NCBI GenBank assembly: GCA_902796565.1
Contig: CADBPP010000041.1
Coordinates: forward strand, 1-12,604
DNA from: an uncultured Eubacteriales bacterium
GTDB lineage: Bacteria; Bacillota; Clostridia; Eubacteriales; Anaerofustaceae
Reading direction: 5' to 3'
DNA length: 12,604 nucleotides
Part shown: positions 1 through 6,736 of the stretch, in pieces
How positions within the stretch are numbered: position 1 is the stretch's first letter
Layout: each line of letters starts with the position of its first letter
Position numbers and translations under genes: made by a program
The notes under the pieces: generated by a model
Database searches by the model: none
Told to the model about the DNA's origin: nothing
What the model saw: only the letters and a program-made list of their open reading frames with translations

Positions 1-1
1 C

Positions 2-154
2 GATATGTTCGGTGATGACGGTTCCTACAGCAAGCTCCTTCTGGACGGAAGCAATTACGAAGCATATCTCCAGGCAAACTACACCTATACCCTTACCCTG
101 ATGGCAGGAGAAGGAAACGTAGGTTCCACCGATGCCGGAAGGGAAGACATCTGA
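2..154 (+). CDS. 3' end of an unidentified plus-strand gene (C-terminal 50 residues)
   Basis: An open frame enters from the left edge and stops with TGA at 152-154. It reads DMFGDDGSYSKLLLDGS at its start and ends GSTDAGREDI. The tail is acidic and rich in Gly, Ser, Tyr and Asp, with no recognisable catalytic motif, membrane segment or repeat, so I cannot name a family. It is taken as real because the frame is open up to a natural stop and a strong palindromic terminator follows 33 bases later. It converges on the minus-strand operon to its right and is the only plus-strand gene left of the origin in this window. The rest of the gene lies outside the window. Confidence 0.55.
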   Translation, partial: DMFGDDGSYSKLLLDGSNYEAYLQANYTYTLTLMAGEGNVGSTDAGREDI

Positions 155-187
155 CCTCCCTCATACATGCAGACATGAAAATGAAAG

Positions 188-217
188 AATGCTCAATCCC
201 CGCGGGGATTGAGCATT
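188..217. terminator. Perfect 30-bp palindrome, probable bidirectional terminator
   Basis: The arms AATGCTCAATCCCCG and CGGGGATTGAGCATT are exact reverse complements with no unpaired centre. As RNA the central bases would form the loop of a long hairpin with a GC-rich top. T-rich sequence follows on both sides (TTTATATTG on plus; CTTTCATTTTC on minus). It lies between the convergent plus-strand stop at 154 and the minus-strand stop at 227, which is where a shared terminator is expected. Confidence 0.8.
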
Positions 218-226
218 TTATATTGT

Positions 227-757
227 CTATCTTATCCACTTGTCCGAGGGCGTGGGCTCTTCGTAGCCCCAGTCCTCGTCCGATGCCCTTACCACCAGGT
301 CGAATCCGTTTTTTTCCAGAACGCGGGCGGATGCACTGTTCTCCATCATAGTACTGGCGGTGATGATCTCGATATCCGTCTGTCCGTAAAGGTAATCCAC
401 CATCAGCCCAAGGGCTTCTGTGGCGATGCCCTGTCCCCAGAACCGCTCCAGGAGCCGGTATCCCACGCTGATCTTATGCGCGTCATCACGGAAACCGTAG
501 AATTCGGCAAGTCCGCAGAACTCGCCCTCCATAAAGATCCCCAGGATGATCGATTCTTTGAAGCATTCATCATACAGCCTCTCGATGACAGTTTCCACAT
601 CATACTTTTTTTCAAACAGAAAAGTAGGCAGGTACCTGTATACATTGGGACTGTTCACCAGTTCAGTCAGTCCCGGCGCGTCCTCCGGAACGATCTTTCT
701 CAATACCAGCCGCTGCGATGTCAGGTACGGTATCTCCGAAAAGAGCTTTTTCTTCAC
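227..757 (-). CDS. GNAT-family N-acetyltransferase (RimJ/RimL-like)
   Basis: This 176-residue protein has the length and layout of the Acetyltransf_3 (RimJ/RimL-like) branch of the GNAT superfamily, which moves an acetyl group from acetyl-CoA to an amine. The N-terminal strand carries TSQRLVLRKIVPEDA (about residues 13-27). The acetyl-CoA pyrophosphate-binding motif A is RFWGQGIATEAL (105-116), and a late helix-strand element is ENSASARVLEKNGF (139-152). The start is GTG at 757, preceded by a GGCGGAGG ribosome binding site. It begins two bases after the dipeptidase stop, so the two genes are translated together as the last pair of the operon. The acceptor cannot be read from sequence; ribosomal-protein or small-molecule N-acetylation are both possible. 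Confidence 0.88.
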   Translation of the reverse strand: MKKKLFSEIPYLTSQRLVLRKIVPEDAPGLTELVNSPNVYRYLPTFLFEKKYDVETVIERLYDECFKESIILGIFMEGEFCGLAEFYGFRDDAHKISVGYRLLERFWGQGIATEALGLMVDYLYGQTDIEIITASTMMENSASARVLEKNGFDLVVRASDEDWGYEEPTPSDKWIR

Positions 758-759
758 GT

Positions 760-1401
760 TCAGAGGACCTCCGCCGATACGGGGAATTCAAAATACGTGT
801 CTGGGAAGGGTTCGTCCCGGAGCATGAAATGCCACCATTCGCAGTCCAGGGGCAAGAATCCGTGACGCACCATCACCTTCTGCAGCATCATGCGGTTCTC
901 ATACTGTTCGTCGGTGATGTCCCTGTAATCAGGATGGGACAGCTCGCTGAAGAAATCGAAGGGACCGCCCATGTCGACTTCCCTACCGCTCTTCATATCA
1001 AAAAGAGTGAGGTCCACCGCGCTGCCCCTGCTGTGACTGGAGCGCTTCGCGATATAACCTTCCGCGAACAGCGCCTGCTTTTCCAGGGACGGATAAAAGT
1101 ATTCCTTCATACGAATGTCCGTATCCTCGATGCCCCACAGGACAAAATGTCTGACGGCGCATGCGGGACGGTACGCGTCGAATACCTTGAGCCGGTAACC
1201 CTGCACAGCCATCTCGAGACTGACATCCTTCAGAGCCCTGGCCGCTTCCTTCGTAAGAATAGCGACGGGCTGCTCATAGCCGTCTATGCGTTCCCCTATA
1301 AAATTGTATGTTGAATGATACCTTATCTCCTGGATGATGGAAGGGATATAATCCGCCAGGAGCACGAAAGCCGATGTATCCCTGGTGTAATCGTACGTCA
1401 T
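760..1401 (-). CDS. D-alanyl-D-alanine dipeptidase, VanX/DdpX type (peptidase family M15D)
   Basis: A 213-residue zinc dipeptidase that cleaves D-Ala-D-Ala. All key residues of VanX are present at conserved spacing: the zinc ligands and catalytic Glu fall at H123 and D130 in SSHSRGSAVD, and E188 and H191 in CEWWH. R78 in DAYRP matches the catalytic Arg. Each is offset by exactly seven from VanX R71, H116, D123, E181 and H184. There is no signal peptide, so it should act in the cytoplasm. The start is ATG at 1401 behind AAAGGAGG, overlapping the PHP gene stop by four bases (ATGA). No vanH, vanA or vanRS genes are in the window, so a role in D-Ala-D-Ala turnover or salvage is more likely than glycopeptide resistance (inference). 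Confidence 0.92.
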   Translation of the reverse strand: MTYDYTRDTSAFVLLADYIPSIIQEIRYHSTYNFIGERIDGYEQPVAILTKEAARALKDVSLEMAVQGYRLKVFDAYRPACAVRHFVLWGIEDTDIRMKEYFYPSLEKQALFAEGYIAKRSSHSRGSAVDLTLFDMKSGREVDMGGPFDFFSELSHPDYRDITDEQYENRMMLQKVMVRHGFLPLDCEWWHFMLRDEPFPDTYFEFPVSAEVL

Positions 1402-2279
1402 CTGACGCCTCCTTTACGGCTGAAAGCATCCTTAAGAAAAGCCGTGATTCTCGCAGGCATTCCTTCCACCTCGTCAAGACCTGTGTCCCCTACCTCTATG
1501 AGCTTGTTCTTTCCGTGGCAGTCGCTTCCCGCTGTGACATACAGATCGTATTTCTCCGCGAAGTCCAGCATCTCCTCCCGGATCTTTTTGGTAAAGCCGG
1601 AATAAAAGGCCTCGACTCCCATGAGCCCGAAATCCGTGAGCCGACTGAGCCTTTCGTCCATTTCATCTCCAAGGATCAGTTCGTCTCCGCTGCCATAGGA
1701 CGGATGGGCCAGCACGGGGATACCTCCACCCCTGAGGATGCAGCTTATCGCCGTTTCGGGACGGATATACTCGTTTGTCGCCTTCATCTTGTTCAGATAA
1801 TCCCTGATGGCCTCTTCCTTGGTCTTTGCGAAACCGTAGCGAACCATCAGATTGCCTATATGGGGCTTTCCGGGGTTCTCCATTTCCGTGAGCTTTTTCA
1901 CCTCTTCCTCCGGAAATGTGATGCCGAACTCCTCCCGCAGAAAGTCCAGCCTCTTGTTCAGCTTTATCATGCGCATGCCGTGGCTGTGATCTACCAGTTC
2001 TCCAATGGCTTCTGAGTCAGGATCATATGCGTAGCCCAGAATGTGGTACTTACCGTATTCGTCCCTGCAGGAAAGCTCCGCACCGGAAATGAATGCCGGG
2101 CTGCCTTCTTCCAGAAGACCGGGGATTATCCCCGCCGCCTTCACGGAATCATGATCCGTGATGGAGAACACCTCGATACCTGCTTCCTGAACGATGCGAA
2201 GCATCTCTTCTGGGGTATAGGTCCCGTCGGAGATGGTCGTATGCATATGAAGATCTATCCTGCCGTACTGTTTTTCCAA
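1398..2279 (-). CDS. PHP-domain metal-dependent phosphoesterase (RNase AM / YciV-like)
   Basis: A 293-residue protein of the PHP family, related to the enzymes that hydrolyse 3',5'-nucleoside bisphosphates or trim RNA 5' ends. The metal-binding motifs run in order: DLHMHT (H11, H13), TDHDS (41-45), GAELS (E68), YHILGY (H79), LAHP (H192), GVEAF and GSDCHG (D253, H255). An insert of about 100 residues between the HILGY and LAHP motifs fits the YciV/TrpH-type subgroup. The substrate is not fixed by sequence. The only usable start is TTG at 2279; the next Met sits inside the metal site. No good ribosome binding site precedes the TTG. The frame is the same as that of the upstream gene, whose TGA stop lies two codons before this start, so reinitiation after that stop is likely. 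It shares ATGA with the dipeptidase gene downstream. Confidence 0.88.
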   Translation of the reverse strand: MEKQYGRIDLHMHTTISDGTYTPEEMLRIVQEAGIEVFSITDHDSVKAAGIIPGLLEEGSPAFISGAELSCRDEYGKYHILGYAYDPDSEAIGELVDHSHGMRMIKLNKRLDFLREEFGITFPEEEVKKLTEMENPGKPHIGNLMVRYGFAKTKEEAIRDYLNKMKATNEYIRPETAISCILRGGGIPVLAHPSYGSGDELILGDEMDERLSRLTDFGLMGVEAFYSGFTKKIREEMLDFAEKYDLYVTAGSDCHGKNKLIEVGDTGLDEVEGMPARITAFLKDAFSRKGGVR

Positions 2280-2285
2280 GAGAGA

Positions 2286-3851
2286 TCACTCGCTTTCCTG
2301 AAGATTCTTTTTAAGTGTCAGTATATTTTTCCCGTCAGCATAGTCATATGAAAGATCGTCCATTATCTTTCTGGTCAGGAATATCCCCAGGCCACCGATC
2401 TCTCTGTCCTCAGCGGGCTTGGTCACATCGGGATCCTGTCTGGAAAGGGGATCATAGGGAATGCCATGATCGATGAATGTGATCGTTACCGTTACCGGAT
2501 CCCCGGCCACTTCCACCCTCACGGTTGCTTTCCCTTTGTCAGGAGCGTAGGCGTAGCTGGCGATATTGATGAAAATCTCCTCGACCGCTACGTTTATCTG
2601 CATCATCGCTTTCGGGGAACAGTCAGTCTTTTCCAGCTTTTCCTCCACGAAGAGCTGCACCTCCCCCAGATTTTCCGGGAGGGCTTCTATGTCCAGCTCA
2701 TTGACTGAGTACAGAAGAGTATCTGTCCTGTCAAGCAGTTCAAAAAGCTCGCTCTTCCACATCTCTGCCTCTGCCCTGCCTTCTTCAGTCTCCAGGAGGT
2801 TCTTCCTGTGGGAGCGGCGGTACATACGGGTATAACCCAGCACGCGGGCTTTGTCGACTACCTCGTCGATCTTGGTCCTGCATGTGGTCCCGAGATACTC
2901 CTCCATCACCCTGTAGAAGAATTTCACGGCTGTTTCATGATCGAAGCCCTGGAAATCCATGATCTCGTTATGGTCATATTCCGAATATCCTATAAAGGCG
3001 TTGAAAATACAGGCCAGCTCTATTATCGGATGCCCCACCGAAAGGGTATCCATGTCTATGAGCAGGACCTCATCGTTGCACAGTTCAACATTCTTCGTGT
3101 GATAGTCGCCGTGGATCATGTGGTTGTCCTTCGGGATCTCCTCCACAAGTGCCTTGAGTTTCCTGGCCTTGTCCTCGGGGAAAAGAGGGTATACGTAATC
3201 CACCCAGTCAAGGGCTATCTCCCTTGCGTCCGGCAGTTTCCCTTCCGGCACCTCGATGGAATGGATCTTTTTGAGCATGTCTACGTATTCCTTAACGCAC
3301 CAGTCCAACTTATCCGGCTCCGTGGCCAGTATCTTTGAGAATGACCTGGCGTTCAGCAGCTCGAATACGGACCCGTAGCTGTCGCCGACCTTCACCACAT
3401 CATAGGAGATGGCGGTGGGCAGTCCCAGGATCAGGGCCAGTTTGGCCAGTTCCCGCTCATGCTGGATGTCCTCCAGGCCGTTCGCGTCGTGGTAGACCTT
3501 GACGACGTTGTCCTGGTCTATCCGGTAGACTATCCCATTGGCTCCGCGGCCGATCTCCTCGCATCCTTCGATGCTCACCCTGCGGTAGGCCTTCTCCACG
3601 TCCATCATCTCCGTAAAGCCCGTCATCTCCAGTATCTCATAAACTTCGGAGGAGGCGTTGATGATCTTCAGCGTCGGATGATTCTTCCTGATCCTCAGTA
3701 TCACCCTGAGGCCGGCGCTGGATATGTACTCCAGCTCTTCCGCGTCGATCACCACATCTTCCGCAGCGCCTGCCGAAAGCTGCTCCAGAAGATCCTTCTC
3801 TACTTCCGCCGCGTTATTTGAATCGATCCTGCCTTTAAGCTCTATTTTCAC
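2286..3851 (-). CDS. Three-domain fusion: STAS antagonist, APH/choline-kinase-like kinase, GHKL ATPase
   Basis: Read from the GTG at 3851 this is a 521-residue protein. Residues 1-95 are a STAS domain with YISSAGLR, where S45 aligns with the SpoIIAA phosphoserine. Residues about 96-345 resemble aminoglycoside/choline phosphotransferases: Gly-rich loop GRGANG (101-106), Lys118 in VVKVY, catalytic HGDYHTKN (247-254), metal-binding LIDMD (264-268). Residues about 390-515 are an RsbW/SpoIIAB-like ATPase: N-box E425 to N429, DHG (461-463) and GGLG (486-489). Every active-site motif is intact. It probably acts in the cytoplasm as a partner-switching regulator that could phosphorylate a STAS partner and bind a client. 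The start is chosen because AAAGGAAG lies seven bases before this GTG. In-frame starts at 3869 (ATG) and 3893 (GTG) lack a comparable site and would add 6 or 14 residues. Neighbouring genes encode the matching phosphatase and a separate STAS protein. Confidence 0.85.
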   Translation of the reverse strand: MKIELKGRIDSNNAAEVEKDLLEQLSAGAAEDVVIDAEELEYISSAGLRVILRIRKNHPTLKIINASSEVYEILEMTGFTEMMDVEKAYRRVSIEGCEEIGRGANGIVYRIDQDNVVKVYHDANGLEDIQHERELAKLALILGLPTAISYDVVKVGDSYGSVFELLNARSFSKILATEPDKLDWCVKEYVDMLKKIHSIEVPEGKLPDAREIALDWVDYVYPLFPEDKARKLKALVEEIPKDNHMIHGDYHTKNVELCNDEVLLIDMDTLSVGHPIIELACIFNAFIGYSEYDHNEIMDFQGFDHETAVKFFYRVMEEYLGTTCRTKIDEVVDKARVLGYTRMYRRSHRKNLLETEEGRAEAEMWKSELFELLDRTDTLLYSVNELDIEALPENLGEVQLFVEEKLEKTDCSPKAMMQINVAVEEIFINIASYAYAPDKGKATVRVEVAGDPVTVTITFIDHGIPYDPLSRQDPDVTKPAEDREIGGLGIFLTRKIMDDLSYDYADGKNILTLKKNLQESE

Positions 3852-3904
3852 GTTCTGACTTCCTTTCATTAATGCATCGTCCCGCAGGACCACGCAATCT
3901 GGCT

Positions 3905-5617
3905 TTAACAGTTTTTTCCCTTATATGTGATGCAGAGCATCGTCAGATCGTCGAACTGCTCCGCGTCGTTTACAAACCTGTCCACCGCCGCCGTGACGTT
4001 TTCCAGCGTCTCCCGGGGGGAGGCGTCCCTATCTGAGTTCAGGGCATCCACCATACGCTCCATGCCGAACATATTATCCTCCGCGTCGGAAGCCTCTGGG
4101 ACCCCGTCCGTATATACAAAAATGCTGCTGCCGGGTTCGAGTGTCAACTGGTACTCTGTATAAACAGAATCCTCCATTCCTCCGATGATGAAGCCGTGCT
4201 TGTCTCTGAGAACCTCGTAATCCCCTCCGGGATGTCTGATCACAGGATATTCATGGCCTGCATTTGCGGCGGTCAGTATTCCGGTGGATATCTCCAGGAT
4301 CCCCACCCATACGGTTACGAACATATCCTGCTGGTTGCTCGGACAGATGGCCTCGTTCGTTTTGGTGAGTATCTCGCAGGGGGATTTCCCCAGCATGGCG
4401 CAGCTTTGCAGAATGATCTTCACGACCATCATGAAAAGCGCTGCGGGCACTCCCTTTCCCGATACATCCGCCATCACAAGGCAGAGATGATCGTCATCGA
4501 CAAAATAGTAATCGTAAAAGTCCCCGCCTACTTCCCTGGCAGGATTCATGATCCCGTACAGGTCGAATTCAGTCCGGTCCGGGAACGCAGGGAATTCATG
4601 CGGGATGAATGCCTCCTGCAGGCGGCTGGCAAGGGAGAGCTCCGTCTTCATCTTTTCCTTTTCGGCGGTTATCCTCGTAAGGTTCTCCTCATACTCGGAA
4701 ACATCTCTCTCCATTTCCGCCATTGTCAGGGCAAGTTCTTCCACTTCGTTCCCGCTGACGGTCTCCAGCGAACTGAAGTGGTCGGTGTCCTTCTTTCCCT
4801 CTCTGCGGTCTCTTACATAATTCTGAGCTGCAATGCATATCCCGCTGAGGGGCTCTACCATATTCTTTCTGACGAAGCCTGACATCAGGCGGCTCACCAG
4901 CAGGATCAGCAGAGTCATCATCACAAGGAAGTTTAACGCGAAACCCCTGATGCCGTGCCACAGATTCATCAGGGATATATCCGTCAGGACGAAGGCAACG
5001 ATCTCTCCGCTCTCATCCCTCAGGGGTATGCCCGCGGTGCACAGCCATCCGTAGGCTGCGGTCCTGTCTATGTCGTAGAGCTGCCCTTCACCGTCCCAGG
5101 TGAGGAATTTCATCATTCCCTTTTCCGTAACAGGTTCCCATTCGCCCGGCCAGAGCGTGTCCTCTTCCTCCGGATCCGCGATGTACACCATGGCTGTTGT
5201 CTCTTTGTCGTACATTGCAAGATAGACATCATATACGTCGCTGTGGTCAAGGTATCCCTTCAGCATTTTCAGGACGTGCTCGAATTCCGGGTCGGAACTG
5301 ATCTCTTTGAAATAGTTCCGGTATTCTTCCGTTCCGACCTTCTGTCTTTCCTCCTCACTCAGAGAGCGGTAGATCTCCATGACTCTCGTTGCCATGGGGA
5401 CTACATTCGCTTCCTGGGTCACGTTGACCGCTGCCTGGCCCGCTGTATTGCATGCCAGGTTTATGTACTGTTTTCCGCAGGAATAGGCGTTGAACCCCAT
5501 GCCCATGATGAGCGCTGCGATCCCGAGGATGATGCATCCTCTCACCGTTCCTCTGACGATCATGGAAGAAAGTGATCGGTGCTCCTTTTTTTTGATGCTT
5601 TTTTCATCTTTGTTCAT
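3905..5617 (-). CDS. Membrane-anchored SpoIIE/RsbU-type PP2C serine phosphatase
   Basis: A 570-residue sensor phosphatase of the PPM family. Membrane segments lie at about 27-46 and 226-245, enclosing an extracytoplasmic sensing region of about 180 residues. A HAMP-like and coiled-coil linker follows (about 248-335), ending in LSLASRLQEAFIP, the linker seen before many RsbU-type domains. The phosphatase domain (about 350-565) has metal-ligand motifs REVGGDFYD (D366), MADVSGKG (D384), VYTDGVPEA (D504) and FDDLTM (D556/D557). It should dephosphorylate phosphoserine on STAS antagonists, here most simply the STAS protein encoded just upstream and/or the STAS domain of the fusion encoded just downstream. 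The start is ATG at 5617 with AGGAG upstream. Sixty bases separate it from the STAS gene. The signal sensed by the extracellular region is unknown. Confidence 0.92.
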   Translation of the reverse strand: MNKDEKSIKKKEHRSLSSMIVRGTVRGCIILGIAALIMGMGFNAYSCGKQYINLACNTAGQAAVNVTQEANVVPMATRVMEIYRSLSEEERQKVGTEEYRNYFKEISSDPEFEHVLKMLKGYLDHSDVYDVYLAMYDKETTAMVYIADPEEEDTLWPGEWEPVTEKGMMKFLTWDGEGQLYDIDRTAAYGWLCTAGIPLRDESGEIVAFVLTDISLMNLWHGIRGFALNFLVMMTLLILLVSRLMSGFVRKNMVEPLSGICIAAQNYVRDRREGKKDTDHFSSLETVSGNEVEELALTMAEMERDVSEYEENLTRITAEKEKMKTELSLASRLQEAFIPHEFPAFPDRTEFDLYGIMNPAREVGGDFYDYYFVDDDHLCLVMADVSGKGVPAALFMMVVKIILQSCAMLGKSPCEILTKTNEAICPSNQQDMFVTVWVGILEISTGILTAANAGHEYPVIRHPGGDYEVLRDKHGFIIGGMEDSVYTEYQLTLEPGSSIFVYTDGVPEASDAEDNMFGMERMVDALNSDRDASPRETLENVTAAVDRFVNDAEQFDDLTMLCITYKGKNC

Positions 5618-5677
5618 CCGCGCTGTTCTCCTGAAATGTTTTCTGTCCTCCGTGCCGGCGGGCCTTTGGGGATTATT

Positions 5678-6001
5678 TTAATCTTCTTTCTTTTTTCCCG
5701 CCTGCTCGATGGTAAGGATCTCGGTAAAGCCTGTCATCTCAAAGATATCCATGATGGTGTCATTGACGTTGGTGACCTTAAGCTCGCCTTTCTTTGCCAT
5801 CGCCTTCTGCGTTGAGAGAAGCACCCTGAGCCCCGCGGAGGAGATGTAATCCAGGTTTTCCATATTTATGGTCAGATCTGTGATCCCTTCCAGAGATTCG
5901 TTGAGTTCCTTTTCCAGCTCCGGGGAAGTATTGGTATCGAGCCTTCCCTCAAGATGGAATTCCGCTTTTCCCTCGTTTATTGCTTTGTTGATAGTAAGCA
6001 T
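5678..6001 (-). CDS. STAS-domain anti-sigma factor antagonist (RsbV/SpoIIAA-like)
   Basis: A 107-residue single-domain STAS protein. The family motif DYISSAGLRVLL is at residues 51-62, with S55 aligned to the phosphorylated Ser58 of SpoIIAA. The fold layout EFHLEGRLDTNTSPELEKEL (14-33) and FEMTGFTEIL (87-96) matches RsbV-like proteins. In the family, the unphosphorylated form binds a GHKL kinase and frees that kinase's client; the PP2C partner resets it. The ATG at 6001 is chosen because AGGAGGT lies seven bases upstream. A longer open frame to 6214 would run through the promoter and a terminator, and its extra residues do not look like STAS sequence. It is the first gene of the operon. Its C-terminal half closely resembles the STAS domain of the fusion protein (EMTGFTE in both), suggesting duplication. 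Confidence 0.93.
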   Translation of the reverse strand: MLTINKAINEGKAEFHLEGRLDTNTSPELEKELNESLEGITDLTINMENLDYISSAGLRVLLSTQKAMAKKGELKVTNVNDTIMDIFEMTGFTEILTIEQAGKKKED

Positions 6002-6122
6002 TGCGTTTACCTCCTGTATTGACTGATGATGTGTAAACATCTTCGGCTGGCGGAACGTGAAAACGTCCTTTGCCGGAGAGACACATCTCTGCTCAGCAAT
6101 GGGGCATACGTCCGCTTTTACT
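6002..6122 (-). promoter_or_regulatory. Structured 5' leader of the partner-switching operon
   Basis: About 110 bases separate the predicted transcription start from the STAS ATG. The leader RNA can form several short hairpins in a row: AGAGA/TCTCT with a 4-base loop, GGACGT/ACGTTCC with one bulge, and GATGT/ACATC with a 4-base loop, followed by the exposed AGGAGGT ribosome binding site. No known riboswitch consensus is recognised and there is no terminator in it. It may only be a long leader. Confidence 0.35.
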
Positions 6123-6151
6123 ATTATAATTAATACTTCATCCTTAGGCAA
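6123..6151 (-). promoter_or_regulatory. Sigma-A-type promoter for the partner-switching operon
   Basis: On the minus strand, TTGCCT (6151-6146, four of six matches to TTGACA) is followed after exactly 17 bases by a perfect TATAAT (6128-6123). It lies directly downstream of the terminator of the preceding gene and upstream of the first gene of the six-gene operon. Confidence 0.75.
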
Positions 6152-6170
6152 TATCCTTTTTTGCGGGCAT

Positions 6171-6193
6171 AAAAAAACAGCGGGAGACCGCTG
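6171..6193 (-). terminator. Intrinsic terminator of the NusG domain II-like gene
   Basis: On the minus strand, CAGCGG-TCTC-CCGCTG forms a perfect 6-bp GC-rich stem with a 4-base loop, followed immediately by seven T residues. It starts 18 bases after the stop of the 6211-6597 gene. Confidence 0.88.
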
Positions 6194-6210
6194 CCGGTGT
6201 TCCGTTCCGA

Positions 6211-6597
6211 TCACTGTACTATCGAGTCGACATCGCTGTCTTTATCGGAATGGACCTGTATTATCAGCCTGTTCGGCAGGCATATGATGCACTCCCCGTC
6301 TCTGCTGATCTTTTTCATATGAACACATTTCAGGTCGGGACAGCTGGCTTCGCTGACCCATGCCTTCCCGCCGGATATCACCAGGATATTGTAATCCTTC
6401 TCGCCCCTGCTGATGACCATCTCTGTATCCTCTTCCAGGCTGAGCGTCCATCGGATCTCTCCGTCCGTCGACACTGTTATATAATCGCCGCCCTTCGCGC
6501 TCGCTTCAGTGATGACCCATATCAGTACAGCACATATCAAAAGAGAACACAGCAGTATTATATCGGCTTTTTTGATCTTCAGACAGTTTTTCTTCAT
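6211..6597 (-). CDS. NusG domain II-like single-pass membrane protein
   Basis: A 128-residue protein with one N-terminal membrane segment (about 11-29, ADIILLCSLLICAVLIWVI) and a small extracytoplasmic beta-rich domain. The region ASCPDLKCVHMK (84-95) followed by GECIICLPNRLII (101-113) is the hallmark of NusG_II-domain proteins, common in anaerobic Gram-positives. The four Cys (86, 91, 103, 106) may form disulfides or bind a metal. The function of the family is not known. The ATG at 6597 is chosen over one 69 bases upstream because the membrane segment begins normally after it and a G-run lies five bases before it; the extra upstream residues are very basic and unlike the family. It is isolated between two terminators, and no convincing promoter was found in the 70-140 bases upstream. 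Confidence 0.8.
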   Translation of the reverse strand: MKKNCLKIKKADIILLCSLLICAVLIWVITEASAKGGDYITVSTDGEIRWTLSLEEDTEMVISRGEKDYNILVISGGKAWVSEASCPDLKCVHMKKISRDGECIICLPNRLIIQVHSDKDSDVDSIVQ

Positions 6598-6703
6598 TTT
6601 ATCCCCCCGGGGGGCTTGCGGATAACCGTATTCCCGGCGATAATGGTATTGCTTCCAATAATTCAAAGGGAAACAAAAGCAGTAACACTCATTACACTTT
6701 TTT

Positions 6704-6736
6704 AAAAAGGGAAAATGCCGTGCATTTTTCCTTTTT
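6704..6736. terminator. Intrinsic terminator after the ABC importer operon
   Basis: Two 15-base arms (6704-6718 and 6722-6736) pair with one mismatch around a 3-base loop, flanked by A/T runs on both sides. On the minus strand the stem ends in a T-rich run right after the TAA stop of the ATPase gene, so it should end the importer transcript before the NusG_II-like gene. Confidence 0.75.

Noticed and set aside
230..238. TTATCCACT, eight of nine matches to a DnaA box
   Set aside because: Inside the GNAT coding sequence, far from dnaA and alone; treated as chance.
209..1314. Two plus-strand open frames (209-865 and 718-1314) opposite the GNAT and dipeptidase genes
   Set aside because: Both are shadows of genes with complete catalytic motifs on the minus strand.
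4196..4882. Plus-strand open frame of 228 codons opposite the PP2C phosphatase
   Set aside because: Antisense of a gene with clear domains; no recognisable motif or credible ribosome binding context.
6002..6214. N-terminal extension of the STAS protein up to 6214
   Set aside because: It would cross a perfect terminator hairpin and the TATAAT promoter; the start at 6001 has an ideal ribosome binding site.
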